64,000 bases of DNA from Subdoligranulum sp. (GTDB lineage: Bacteria; Bacillota; Clostridia; Oscillospirales; Ruminococcaceae), in NCBI GenBank assembly GCA_004555405.1, contig SFIE01000004.1, positions 1-64,000 on the forward strand. Direction: 5' to 3'. The position numbers and the translations under genes were made by a program. The notes beneath the pieces are model-generated. The model saw only the letters and a program-made list of their open reading frames with translations, made no database searches and had not been told where the DNA came from. Positions 24,701 to 33,061 of the stretch are shown in pieces (position 1 is the stretch's first letter; the number at the start of each line of letters is the position of its first letter).

Positions 24701-27043
24701 TTATTCCTGCTGTTCCGCCTGTTCTTCGTCTGAAGATTCTGTTTCCGGCTCAGGCTCAGGCTCCGGGTCAGCTGTTTGCAGCTCCACCACCGTGCCCAGC
24801 GTTACCTGCTGTTCAGCCGAAATGCTCTGCGCCGTTACAACGCTGCCGCCGCTGGGCACCGAAGCATTCAGATTGGCCGCCTTCAGCATCTGTTTTGCCT
24901 GCTCGGTGTTTTTGCCTATCACATCCGGCACCGTAGTCACCGTGCCCTCGGCGGATTCGGTGTACAGATAGATGGTGCTGCCTGCCGGCACCTCACTGTA
25001 TGCCAGCGGATACTGATAAGTCACGCTGCCGCTATGGCCGATCAATCGGTGGCTCAGGCCCAGCTTGTTCAGCTCCACCTGTGCCAGCGCCCAGTCCTGC
25101 CCCACCGAATTGGGCACCTTAACGGTGCCGCTCTGAGAGGTTCCATCGGTGCTAAGGCCCAGATACGGCGCGGCCTCGCTGATGATGTTGCTCACAATGG
25201 GGGCCGCAATGCGCGAAGCATAGTCGTTTTCGCCCTGCGGGTCATCCAGCATGGCAAACACCACGATCTGCGGATCATCAATGGGCAGCACCGCCAGAAA
25301 GCTGGAAACCTTGCGGTAGTCGCCGTCGTAGCTGCGCAGTTCCATATCCAGCTGTTCACTGGTGCCGGATTTGCCGCCAATGCGATAGCTTGCCACATAG
25401 GCATTTCGGCCCGAGTGGCCGGATTGACCGCCGCCCACCACATATTCCATCATCGTGCGCATTTGCTCGCTCACCTGCTCGCTGATCACCTGACGCTTGA
25501 TCTTGGTTTCAACGGTTTTCACGGTGTTGCCGTTTGCGTCCACGATATGATCCACCACATGAGGCGTGACCAGATAGCCGCCGTTTACCACCGCCGCAGC
25601 GGCAGTGACCATTTGCAGCGGCGTGATTTTTTGTGCCTGACCAAAGGACGAGCTGGCCAGCTCGACCTCGCCCATTTTGCTGTGCGTGCCCTCTTTTTCG
25701 GGTGTGTAATACAAAAGGTAGGGCGTTTCGCTGGGCAGATCGACGCCGGTGGTCTCGGTGAAGCCAAAGGCGTTGAAATAATCGTAAAAGCGCGATATGC
25801 CCAGTGCCTGGCCGGTTTGGATGAAATACACATTGCACGAATTGTTCAGCGCCTGTTCCATCTGCTGCATTCCGTGCACCGTGGTGGTGCCGCCCTCGGT
25901 GGAAGCCGCACAGGAGTAGCTGATGTTGCTCACCTGCAAATGGCCGCCGCAGTAAAACGAGCTGTTGGGGGTCATCACGCCGCTGTCCAGTGCAGCGGCT
26001 GCTGTGACCAGCTTGAACACCGAACCGGGATAATACAGCTCGGTGATGGTTTTGTTTTTCCACTGTGTTTCACGGAAGGATTTGCTGAGCTGGTTATACT
26101 CTTCATCGCTCTCGGCAGCTTCCAGCTGCGCCTGATAGCCTGCATCATAAATGGTATAGGGATCGTTGGGGTCAAAATCCGGCTTGCTGGACATAGCCAA
26201 AATCGCGCCGGTATTCACATCCATGATCATGGCGCAGCCGCGATTTTGCACATTGTTGCTTTCAATGGCCGCCGAAAGATAGCGCTCCACGATCTCCTGC
26301 AGATTCACATCAATGGTCAGCACAAGGCTTTGGCCATCCTGTGCGGCATGGTATTGCTCGTTTTGCTCGCTGAGCTCGTATTTATGCGCATTGGTCAGGC
26401 TGATGGAGCGGCCATCCTGCCCGGCCAATACCGAATTATATGATTTTTCCAGCCCGTAAAATCCCTCGCCGTCATCGTTGCAAAAGCCCAGAACGCTGGC
26501 CAAAAATGCGCCGTAGGGATATTCGCGGCTGTCCACGGTTTCCAGCGCCAGACTCACCTTGATCTTTTGCGCTTTGGAATTTTTCACATTCGGGTCGGCC
26601 TCGATCACCGGGGCATAGTTTTTGATCTGGTCGGCCACACGCTTGTCCACACGGCGAGCCAGCACCTTGTAGCGCGATTCCGACTGGCTGAGTTTTTCGT
26701 AAATTTCTTCCTGATCCACCCCTAAGATCTCGGCCAGCTCCCGACTGATACGGTCGATCTGTGTTTGGTCGCAGTTTTGCGGGTCCACCGTTACATTATA
26801 AAGGGTGGTGCTGCGCGCCAGCTCCTTGCCGGTGGCATCATAGATCGAGCCGCGCGAAGCCTGAATCACATTATCGGAATACTGCTGCTGTGCAGCGGAG
26901 GCACGGTTATCCTGATAGTGAAACAGCTGAAAATAAGCCAAACGCCCCAGCAGCGCCACACCGCACAGGCTGAAGGCGCTGCCCACGATCATCAGGCGGC
27001 TCAGCGGAATCCTTTGTTTTTTGCGTACTATTTTTTTTGCCAT
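24701..27043 (-). CDS. Class B PBP with PASTA domains (SpoVD/PBP2-like)
   Basis: 780 aa transpeptidase that cross-links septal or spore peptidoglycan with the SEDS partner encoded nearby. Order: membrane anchor (about 18-38), dimerisation domain with SRGSIYDATGKELA, transpeptidase domain with SxxK in YPGSVFKL (near residue 341), SxN in NNSCNVYF and KSGT in GGKSGTSEQ, then two PASTA repeats (about 640-760, GTVKVPNSVG and TVPDVIGK) and an acidic tail. Context allows FtsI/PbpB or SpoVD; the PASTA pair and anchor do not settle which. The start codon is only about 45 bases after a strong terminator hairpin. Confidence 0.93.
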   Translation of the reverse strand: MAKKIVRKKQRIPLSRLMIVGSAFSLCGVALLGRLAYFQLFHYQDNRASAAQQQYSDNVIQASRGSIYDATGKELARSTTLYNVTVDPQNCDQTQIDRISRELAEILGVDQEEIYEKLSQSESRYKVLARRVDKRVADQIKNYAPVIEADPNVKNSKAQKIKVSLALETVDSREYPYGAFLASVLGFCNDDGEGFYGLEKSYNSVLAGQDGRSISLTNAHKYELSEQNEQYHAAQDGQSLVLTIDVNLQEIVERYLSAAIESNNVQNRGCAMIMDVNTGAILAMSSKPDFDPNDPYTIYDAGYQAQLEAAESDEEYNQLSKSFRETQWKNKTITELYYPGSVFKLVTAAAALDSGVMTPNSSFYCGGHLQVSNISYSCAASTEGGTTTVHGMQQMEQALNNSCNVYFIQTGQALGISRFYDYFNAFGFTETTGVDLPSETPYLLYYTPEKEGTHSKMGEVELASSSFGQAQKITPLQMVTAAAAVVNGGYLVTPHVVDHIVDANGNTVKTVETKIKRQVISEQVSEQMRTMMEYVVGGGQSGHSGRNAYVASYRIGGKSGTSEQLDMELRSYDGDYRKVSSFLAVLPIDDPQIVVFAMLDDPQGENDYASRIAAPIVSNIISEAAPYLGLSTDGTSQSGTVKVPNSVGQDWALAQVELNKLGLSHRLIGHSGSVTYQYPLAYSEVPAGSTIYLYTESAEGTVTTVPDVIGKNTEQAKQMLKAANLNASVPSGGSVVTAQSISAEQQVTLGTVVELQTADPEPEPEPETESSDEEQAEQQE

Positions 27044-27087
27044 AATGTGTGCGTACTCCCCATGATTGCCCCGCCGTTGCGCGGGAT

Positions 27088-27114
27088 AAAAAAAGCGTGC
27101 AGCACCTGCACGCT
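27088..27114 (-). terminator. Terminator/attenuator upstream of PBP gene
   Basis: Minus-strand stem GCGTGCAG-GTG-CTGCACGC (27095-27113) followed directly by TTTTTTT. It lies between ftsL and the PBP gene, 45 bases before the PBP start. A larger hairpin, with arms GCTTGCA / TGCAAGC, lies upstream at about 27171-27208. The rest of the 287-base gap shows no gene and no clear promoter. Confidence 0.8.
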
Positions 27115-27330
27115 TCCGCTTGTAAAAAGAATGTCCTTGTCACAAAGAGGCCATTGCACAAACCTTGTAGACAGCTTGCAAGGGCACAGCTCTGCCGGGC
27201 CCCTGCAAGCCTTGCGATCAAACGATGCTTTTACAGAAACAAAAAGCTTTTTTTCTGCCCTTGGCAGCCGCTGCCCTGCGCGGCATTGTGCTGTGCCGGC
27301 ATTTTTATGTTTTGGCTGCTTTGGTGCGCT

Positions 27331-27804
27331 TTACGGATCCAGCGCCTGCAGGATATCCGAGCCCAGACAGTGCAGATAGTTCACCAGCTTTTCGGTGCCG
27401 GTTTCGGGCGAGGAGATCACGCTTTCTTTTTCCATGGTGATATAGGTGACCTGACTTTCATCGCGCTTCATCAGCCCCAGCTCGGTGCCGGCCACTTCCT
27501 CTACGGTTTTCAGGTTGGTTTTGCTGCTCAAAACGCTGGAAAGATAGTCGTATTCACTTTTGGCCGTGGCCAGTTCGTTTTGCGTGTACTGCACGCTCAT
27601 GTTCAATTCATTCAGCGTGGCATAGCTTTGCAGCAGGCTGCAGGCAAGGCCCAGCAGCAGCGCCGCCATAATGGCTGTGTTCAAGCTGCGCAGGCGCTCT
27701 AACCGCTTGCGGTTCGGCTTGCCCCCTTGGGCGACCCGAATGCCGCTGTAGTTGCTTTTCGGGCGGTTGGCAAATGCATCCAGATCGTAGGCTCCCTGCG
27801 GCAT
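27331..27804 (-). CDS. ftsL: Cell division protein FtsL-like
   Basis: 157 aa bitopic protein of the FtsL/DivIC type, part of the divisome complex with FtsQ. A basic cytoplasmic N-terminus (to about residue 40) is followed by one membrane helix (about 42-60) and a heptad-rich coiled coil (about 62-105), as expected. Sequence conservation in this family is low, so the call rests on topology and on its place between rsmH and the PBP gene. GAAAGGGGGAA precedes the ATG. Confidence 0.8.
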   Translation of the reverse strand: MPQGAYDLDAFANRPKSNYSGIRVAQGGKPNRKRLERLRSLNTAIMAALLLGLACSLLQSYATLNELNMSVQYTQNELATAKSEYDYLSSVLSSKTNLKTVEEVAGTELGLMKRDESQVTYITMEKESVISSPETGTEKLVNYLHCLGSDILQALDP

Positions 27805-27847
27805 ATCGGTTCCCCCTTTCTATCGTAGTCGGTTTACATTTTTGGCG

Positions 27848-28774
27848 TTACAGCTTTTCCAGCACACGAAGCTTGGCGCTGCGCGAGCGGCGGTTGCTTT
27901 CCAGTTCGATGCTGTCGGCCTCAATGGGCTTGCGGGTGATCAGCTTTGCCTTGGGCTTGCCGCCGCACAGGCACACGGGATATTCCGGCGGGCAGGTGCA
28001 GGCTGTGGCCCAGCGGCGGAATTTGTTTTTCACCAAACGATCTTCCAAGCTGTGGAAGGTGATGATGCAAAACCGCCCGCCCGGGGCCAGACAATCAAAA
28101 ATGCCGTCCATGCCTTCGTTTAAGGCGTCCAGCTCGCTGTTTACGGCAATGCGCAGCGCCTGAAATGTGCGCCGGGCCGGATTTTTGCTTTTGCGGCGTT
28201 CGGCGGGCGGCACGGCAGAGGCCACCAGCTCGGCCAGCTGCAGCGTGGTTAAGATCGGCTTTTGCTCGCGCTCCTTCACAATGCGCCCTGCGATCTGCCA
28301 TGCATAAGGCTCTTCACCGTAGTCACGCAGAATGCGGGCCAGCTCTTCCCGCGAAAGCGCCGCCACCAGATCCGCCGCCGTTTGGCCGCTCTGGCTCATG
28401 CGCATATCCAGCGGTGCATCCATGTGATACGAAAACCCGCGGTCACCATCGTCCAGCTGGTGGCTGGAAACCCCCAGATCCAGCAGCGCGCCGTTGATCT
28501 GTTGGATTCCCAGCTGTGCCAAGGCCTGCTTGGCCTGGCGAAAGTTCACCTGCACCACCTGCGCAGGCAGGCCCTGCAGGCGTTCGGTGGCGGTTTGTAT
28601 AGCATCGGGGTCCTGATCGAGTGAGATCAAGCGCCCCGTGGTAAGGCGTTTTGCGATTTCGCGGGAATGCCCTGCCCCGCCTGCCGTGCCGTCAAGATAA
28701 GTGCCCGCCGGGTCGATTGCAAGGCCCTCGATGCATTGCTCCAACAGCACCGGCACATGGCTGAATTCCAGCAT
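27848..28774 (-). CDS. rsmH: 16S rRNA m4C1402 methyltransferase RsmH
   Basis: SAM-dependent enzyme (formerly MraW) that N4-methylates C1402 of 16S rRNA. The 308 aa protein has HVPVLLEQCIEGL at the start, the SAM motif LDGTAGGAGHS (near residue 28), LLDLGVSSHQLD (near 100) and the C-terminal FHSLEDRLVKN. It occupies its normal dcw place between mraZ and ftsL. Confidence 0.97.
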   Translation of the reverse strand: MLEFSHVPVLLEQCIEGLAIDPAGTYLDGTAGGAGHSREIAKRLTTGRLISLDQDPDAIQTATERLQGLPAQVVQVNFRQAKQALAQLGIQQINGALLDLGVSSHQLDDGDRGFSYHMDAPLDMRMSQSGQTAADLVAALSREELARILRDYGEEPYAWQIAGRIVKEREQKPILTTLQLAELVASAVPPAERRKSKNPARRTFQALRIAVNSELDALNEGMDGIFDCLAPGGRFCIITFHSLEDRLVKNKFRRWATACTCPPEYPVCLCGGKPKAKLITRKPIEADSIELESNRRSRSAKLRVLEKL

Positions 28775-28834
28775 TGGTGCTTCCCCTTTCTATGCCGCAC
28801 AGATCACAGCCGGTTTTCGGCATACAGCGGCGTG

Positions 28835-29254
28835 TTAAATATCCAATTCTTCCATGGCAGCCTGAATATCTGCCTGATCGAAAGCGGCTTCGTGGGCATC
28901 CCACAAAGCGGTATCCCAAATTTCTGCATGGTTGCGGCTGCCGATGATCGTGACATCTTTTTCCAGATGTGCGTGGCGGCGCAAATTGGCGGGCAACAGA
29001 ATACGCCCATGCGAATCCGGCTGCACCTCGGCTGCGGCGCTGAACAGAAACCGCTGGATGTCGCGGCTTTTCACCATGCTTTTCTCGGCAAAGGTTTGGG
29101 CCACGCGCTCAAACTCGCTTTGCGGAAACGCCACAAGGCAATCGTCCAGCCAACGGGTGACCACAAAGGTTTCTCCCATTTCCTGCCGAAAACGGGCCGG
29201 AAAGTTTAAGCGCCCCTTGGCATCGATGCTGTAGTCATATCGGCCCATCAGCAT
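28835..29254 (-). CDS. mraZ: Transcriptional regulator MraZ
   Basis: 139 aa AbrB-like protein made of two SpoVT/AbrB halves; MraZ represses its own dcw promoter by binding TGGG repeats. The first half has MGRYDYSIDAKGRLNFPARF and the second has SHGRILLPANLR, each with the DxKGR/LP signature. The start at 29254 gives the usual M-x-MG-x-Y beginning with AAAGGGGG upstream; the longer frame runs over the MraZ boxes and is rejected. It heads the division cluster. Confidence 0.95.
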   Translation of the reverse strand: MLMGRYDYSIDAKGRLNFPARFRQEMGETFVVTRWLDDCLVAFPQSEFERVAQTFAEKSMVKSRDIQRFLFSAAAEVQPDSHGRILLPANLRRHAHLEKDVTIIGSRNHAEIWDTALWDAHEAAFDQADIQAAMEELDI

Positions 29255-29267
29255 TGCCCTGCGCCCC

Positions 29268-29307
29268 CTTTCCAACTCCTTTGCCCACTTTTGAACACTT
29301 TTGCCCA
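29268..29307 (-). promoter_or_regulatory. MraZ operator repeats
   Basis: On the minus strand four 10-base units follow head to tail: TGGGCAAAAG, TGTTCAAAAG, TGGGCAAAGG and AGTTGGAAAG. MraZ proteins bind closely spaced TGGG repeats with this 10-base period. They lie between the -10 element and the mraZ start, fitting autorepression. Confidence 0.75.
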
Positions 29308-29319
29308 TTTCTTTATTAC

Positions 29320-29348
29320 ATCATAGCAATTTACAGCGTAAAAAACAA
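29320..29348 (-). promoter_or_regulatory. Promoter of mraZ/dcw operon
   Basis: Minus-strand -35 TTGTTT (29343-29348), 17-base spacer, -10 TATGAT (29320-29325), with the MraZ repeats immediately downstream. The -35 is formed by the U-tract of the preceding terminator. Confidence 0.65.
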
Positions 29349-29378
29349 GCCCATTCCTGCCGAAGCTGGAATGGGCTT
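29341..29378 (-). terminator. Terminator of rsmD-coiled-coil gene pair
   Basis: Perfect inverted repeat AAGCCCATTCC / GGAATGGGCTT (29347-29357 and 29368-29378), followed on the minus strand by TTGTTTTTT. It ends the transcript from rsmD and the coiled-coil gene just before the mraZ promoter. Between it and 29507 I see only A/T-rich sequence. Confidence 0.88.
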
Positions 29379-29507
29379 ATAGTGCAATTCTATTATATTT
29401 TTCCTGTTATCGTGCATTTAAGGCAGTGTTCCCGCCTTATCTTTTTGTTACAATTTGGTTACATTTCAGATACAATCCGTCATAGGCCAAATGCGGCAAA
29501 AAGTGCT

Positions 29508-29963
29508 TTATTTTTTGGCTGCCTGGCGCAGATTGGCGCGGGTGGTCTTTACTTCGCCAAGGCTCTGGCTCAGCTGCTCCTCGGTATTGCGCAGCATATT
29601 TTCGCAATAACCGGCCACCTTGTTGCTCAGCTCACGGCTCTGGCTTTGGGCCGCAGTCAAAATTTCGGCAGCGCGGCGCTGCGATTCCTTTACGATCTCC
29701 TGCTCGCTCACAATGGCGCGGGCGCGGGATTCGGCCTTGCTCACAATGGCCTCGGCTTCGCGCTTGGCATCACTCAGGATCTGGGCACGGTCATTCACAA
29801 TGCCTTTTGCCTGGCGGATCTCATCGGGCAGGTTTGCGCGGATCTCATCCACCAAGTCATGCACCTTATCCACATCCACCAGTCTTTTGCCGCCGGAAAG
29901 AGGCACATTCATTCCGTTTTCAAGCTGTTCCTCGATCATGTACAGGATCTCATCCACATTCAT
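29508..29963 (-). CDS. DivIVA-like / ATPase-subunit-like coiled-coil protein
   Basis: 151 aa soluble protein predicted to be mostly helical: MNVDEILYMIEEQLENG, then a segment rich in Ala, Glu, Arg and Ser with heptad character (about 40-150). Similar clostridial proteins next to rsmD are annotated variously as DivIVA-like or as ATPase subunit H; there is no membrane segment and no ATP-binding motif. It overlaps the rsmD stop by 4 bases (ATGA), so the two are co-translated. Function unknown; a scaffold in division or envelope organisation is only a guess. Confidence 0.75.
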   Translation of the reverse strand: MNVDEILYMIEEQLENGMNVPLSGGKRLVDVDKVHDLVDEIRANLPDEIRQAKGIVNDRAQILSDAKREAEAIVSKAESRARAIVSEQEIVKESQRRAAEILTAAQSQSRELSNKVAGYCENMLRNTEEQLSQSLGEVKTTRANLRQAAKK

Positions 29964-30508
29964 TGTGTATTCTCCTTTTCATATTTCGTTACGAGAATTT
30001 TCCCGTATTTATGCTGCTTTTTCATAACAAGTTCACCTTCGCGCTCAGGCAGAGCTGCCTCGCGCTCGGTTTCGCAGATCACCACACCGCCCGGCGCTGT
30101 GATCTTATCCACCAGCGGCAGCAGCCGCTGCACCGTGCCGTTGTGATACGGCGGGTCCATAAGCACAAGATCATACTGCACGCCGCAGCCCGCCAAAAAG
30201 GCATCGGCTTCGCCCCGGCGAATATCGCATTGTGCGGCCAGATTTGCCGCACGGCAGTTGGCGGTGATCACGCGAATGGCTGCATCGCTGCGATCCACGA
30301 TGGTGGCGCTCAGCGCACCGCGCGAAACCGCTTCAATGCCCAGCTGCCCGCTGCCGCCAAACAGATCCAGCACTTTTGCGCCCGGCAAAAGAAACTGTAC
30401 GCTGCTGAACATGGCCTCCTTCACCCGATCCACGGTGGGGCGGGTCACATCTTCTCCCGGCAAAGCCTGTAATTTGGTTCCTCGGGCGGTTCCGGCTATC
30501 ACGCGCAT
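29960..30508 (-). CDS. rsmD: 16S rRNA m2G966 methyltransferase RsmD
   Basis: SAM-dependent methyltransferase for G966 of 16S rRNA. The 182 aa protein starts MRVIAGTARGTKL, then has RPTVDRVKEAMFS, the SAM-binding VLDLFGGSGQLGIEA (near residue 46) and the catalytic DPPY (near 118). CAAAGGAGG precedes the ATG. It is the first gene of a two-gene unit with the coiled-coil gene. Confidence 0.96.
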   Translation of the reverse strand: MRVIAGTARGTKLQALPGEDVTRPTVDRVKEAMFSSVQFLLPGAKVLDLFGGSGQLGIEAVSRGALSATIVDRSDAAIRVITANCRAANLAAQCDIRRGEADAFLAGCGVQYDLVLMDPPYHNGTVQRLLPLVDKITAPGGVVICETEREAALPEREGELVMKKQHKYGKILVTKYEKENTQ

Positions 30509-30584
30509 GGCAGCGCCTCCTTTGTTGCAGTTTTAGTGGGCATCTGATTTTTTTGCGCTCTGCCTTTCGGCAGGCAGCCCCTTA

Positions 30585-30596
30585 GGGCAATACCGC
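30585..30596. repeat. Short match to MITE terminal repeat
   Basis: GGGCAATACCGC is identical to the left end of the MITE-like elements (12919-12930), but the following sequence does not match. It may be a relic end or chance. Confidence 0.3.
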
Positions 30597-30626
30597 TTTT
30601 AATTATCCCGGCTTGGGCAGAATTTG

Positions 30627-32480
30627 TCAAGTGCTGTTTGTGTGAAAGTGATCCCAGATCGCAGCCGCCGTTACGGGGCCAATGCCGGGCAGAGCCTCCA
30701 GCTCTTCGCGGGCGGCAGCACGCACAGCCGCCACCGAGCCCATTTTTTTCAGGATCATTTTAGCCGTAGCCGGGCCTACGCCGGGAACCTCGGTGAGAGT
30801 GCTGGCATACGACTTTTTGTTGTACTGCTGTTTGCGGTATTCGTTGGCATAGCGGTGCACTTCGTCCTGGATCGAGGTGACAAAGGTAAAAGTGCCCCGA
30901 TTCATCTGAAGGGCGATCTCCTGCCCCTGTGCGTTCACAATGGCACGGGTGCGGTGGTGATCGTCCTTCACCATGCCAAACAGCGGCACATGCTCCATCA
31001 TAGTGCCGCGCAAAGCCTGCTGCACCACGCTCACCTGCCCTTTGCCGCCATCCAGCAAGATCAGATCCGGCAGCGTGGCAAACTGATTGCCCTCGTGGTC
31101 GGGCCTTTCGCCCATTCTGGCAAGGCGGTATTCCTCGGCCCGGCGCGAAAGCGTTTCGGCCATGCTGGCGTAATCATCGGTGCCCGCCACCGTGCGCATT
31201 TTAAAGCGGCGGTAACCGCTTCGCTTGGGCTTTCCGTTTTCAAACACCACCATGCCGCACACACTGGTGCCGTCGCCCCAGTTGGAAATATCATAGCTTT
31301 CAATGGTGCGCGGTGTTTTGGCAAGGCCCAAAAGATGTGCCAGCTCTTCCAGCAGCTTTTGCTCCCTGCTGAAGCGCCCGCTTTCTCGCGCCAGGCGCTC
31401 TACGGCGTTGGTGTAGGCCATGCTTACCAGCTTGGCCATATCGCCGCGCTGCGGCACGTACAGCTTCACATTGCTGCCGCGGGCCTCGCTGAGTGCCTGC
31501 GTCAGCGCCTCGGCCCCTTCGGGCAGCTGGTCCACGGCGATCAGCTTGGGCACCTGCTCGCCGTCCAGATAATACTGGGGCAAAAAGGCCTCGCGCAGGG
31601 CCGGAATATCGGTGGTATCGCGGAACAGGAATTCCCGCTTATCCGTAAGGCGGCCTTCCCGATAGCGCAGAATGGCCGCGCACACCGCCTTGGTGGTGCC
31701 CGCAAAAGCCACCACATCCATGGCGGTTTCCCCATCCACCACCACTTTTTGCCCGGCCGAAACCTTTTGAATGGCACTGATCTGATCGCGCAGCAGCGCC
31801 GCGGTTTCAAAATCCAGCCGTTCCGAGGCTTCCATCATTTTAGCCGTCAGGGTTTTTACAATATCTCGCTTGCCGTAGCGGATCATGTGTTCGGCGTTTT
31901 CTACTGCTTCGCAGTAGGCTTTTTGGCTGATCTTGCCGCTGCACACGGCCATGCACTTGCCAATGTGTGCATTCAGGCAGGGGCGGCCCTTGCCGATCTC
32001 CTGCGGGAATTTACGGCTGCAGCGCGGCAGCAAAAAGGCATCCTGTGCGGTTTCCACCATTTCGCGCACCGCAAAGCTGCTGGTAAACGGGCCAAGATAG
32101 CGGGCACCGTCCTCTTCTTTTTGCAGCACAGCCGAAAGGCGGGGCCACGGCTCCTGACTGATGCGCACATACGAATAGCCCTTATCATCTTTTAAAAGAA
32201 TGTTATATTTGGGGGTGTGGGCCTTGATCTGGCTGGCCTCCAGCACCAGTGCCTCGAATTCGCTTTGGCACACCACCACATCGAATTCAAACGCATGGGC
32301 GATCATCTGCGTGACCTTGGCATCGTGGGGAACGCCCTCGCGGAAATATTGCGACACACGCACCCGCAAACGCTTGGCCTTGCCAATGTAAATGATCTCC
32401 TGCTTTTTATCGCGTATAATATACACGCCCGGCAGCATGGGCAGCATACAGGCTTTTTTGTACAGCTCTGCTTTGGTCAT
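30627..32480 (-). CDS. uvrC: Excinuclease ABC subunit C
   Basis: Nuclease of nucleotide excision repair that cuts on both sides of a lesion bound by UvrB. The 617 aa protein has the GIY-YIG domain (GVYIIRDKKQEIIYIGKAK, residues 19-38), a UvrB-binding UVR motif (about 205-240), the RNase H-like UvrC domain with DLILLDGGKGQ and the C-terminal helix-hairpin-helix pair (VPGVGPATA and LPGIGPVTA). AAGGGGGTG precedes the ATG. Confidence 0.97.
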   Translation of the reverse strand: MTKAELYKKACMLPMLPGVYIIRDKKQEIIYIGKAKRLRVRVSQYFREGVPHDAKVTQMIAHAFEFDVVVCQSEFEALVLEASQIKAHTPKYNILLKDDKGYSYVRISQEPWPRLSAVLQKEEDGARYLGPFTSSFAVREMVETAQDAFLLPRCSRKFPQEIGKGRPCLNAHIGKCMAVCSGKISQKAYCEAVENAEHMIRYGKRDIVKTLTAKMMEASERLDFETAALLRDQISAIQKVSAGQKVVVDGETAMDVVAFAGTTKAVCAAILRYREGRLTDKREFLFRDTTDIPALREAFLPQYYLDGEQVPKLIAVDQLPEGAEALTQALSEARGSNVKLYVPQRGDMAKLVSMAYTNAVERLARESGRFSREQKLLEELAHLLGLAKTPRTIESYDISNWGDGTSVCGMVVFENGKPKRSGYRRFKMRTVAGTDDYASMAETLSRRAEEYRLARMGERPDHEGNQFATLPDLILLDGGKGQVSVVQQALRGTMMEHVPLFGMVKDDHHRTRAIVNAQGQEIALQMNRGTFTFVTSIQDEVHRYANEYRKQQYNKKSYASTLTEVPGVGPATAKMILKKMGSVAAVRAAAREELEALPGIGPVTAAAIWDHFHTNST

Positions 32481-32514
32481 ACAGCACCCCCTTTTTCAGT
32501 ATTGCCCTCATAGA

Positions 32515-32546
32515 CAAAAAAGCGGATGGGAATTTTCCCCATCCGC
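32515..32546 (-). terminator. Terminator of ptsH
   Basis: Minus-strand stem GCGGATGGGG / CCCATCCGC (32522-32546) followed by TTTTTTG. It lies 30 bases after the HPr stop and before uvrC. Confidence 0.88.
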
Positions 32547-32574
32547 CCTGCTTTTGCTTGTTGTTTCTGATCTA

Positions 32575-32838
32575 TTATTCCGAAAAACCGCTGTTGACCA
32601 GCTTTACCAGGCCCTCAACAGCTGCCTGTTCGTCAGCGCCATCGGCAATGATGCGGATGGTAGTGCCGCCCACGATGCCCAGAGACAGAACGCCCAGGAG
32701 GCTCTTGGCGTTTACGCGGCGCTCTTCCTTTTCGACCCAGATGGAAGACTTGAACTCATTGGCCTTCTGAATAAAGAAAGTTGCCGGACGGGCATGCAGT
32801 CCAACCTGATTTTCAACAGTAACTTCTTTTACAAACAT
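32575..32838 (-). CDS. ptsH: Phosphocarrier protein HPr
   Basis: 87 aa phosphotransferase-system carrier that passes phosphate from enzyme I to EIIA and, when phosphorylated on Ser46, acts in catabolite repression. GLHARPAT holds the active His15 and NAKSLLGVLSLG holds the regulatory Ser46, so it is HPr rather than Crh. The start at 32836-32838 follows AGAGGAG; the longer frame has no homology. It stands alone, away from ptsI. The gap 32839-33061 is A/T-rich and contains its promoter somewhere, but I could not place one with confidence. Confidence 0.95.
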   Translation of the reverse strand: MFVKEVTVENQVGLHARPATFFIQKANEFKSSIWVEKEERRVNAKSLLGVLSLGIVGGTTIRIIADGADEQAAVEGLVKLVNSGFSE

Positions 32839-33061
32839 AATTCTACGCTCCTCTGTAAAGCTGATATTGCAGTGGTCAGATTTTGCTCTGCTATAATAAT
32901 AATCCTTTTCTGAGTTTTTGTACAGCAATTTTTCCGAATTTTGGCGGATTTCATAAAGCAACCAAAAGCGGCATTACTTCTTTGTGCAATTTTCCTATTT
33001 ATTTTTCCACATTCTTGGTTAAGGCATACAAGGCAACCCTGTTTTTTGTAAAAAACGGGTA

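Noticed and set aside
30561..30578. Terminator downstream of uvrC
   Set aside because: The CTGCC-TTTC-GGCAG hairpin is followed on the minus strand by A-rich, not T-rich, sequence.
32839..32960. Promoter for ptsH
   Set aside because: The region is A/T-rich with TTGCTG and TATTATTATAG elements, but no pair has a spacing near 17; I could not choose one.
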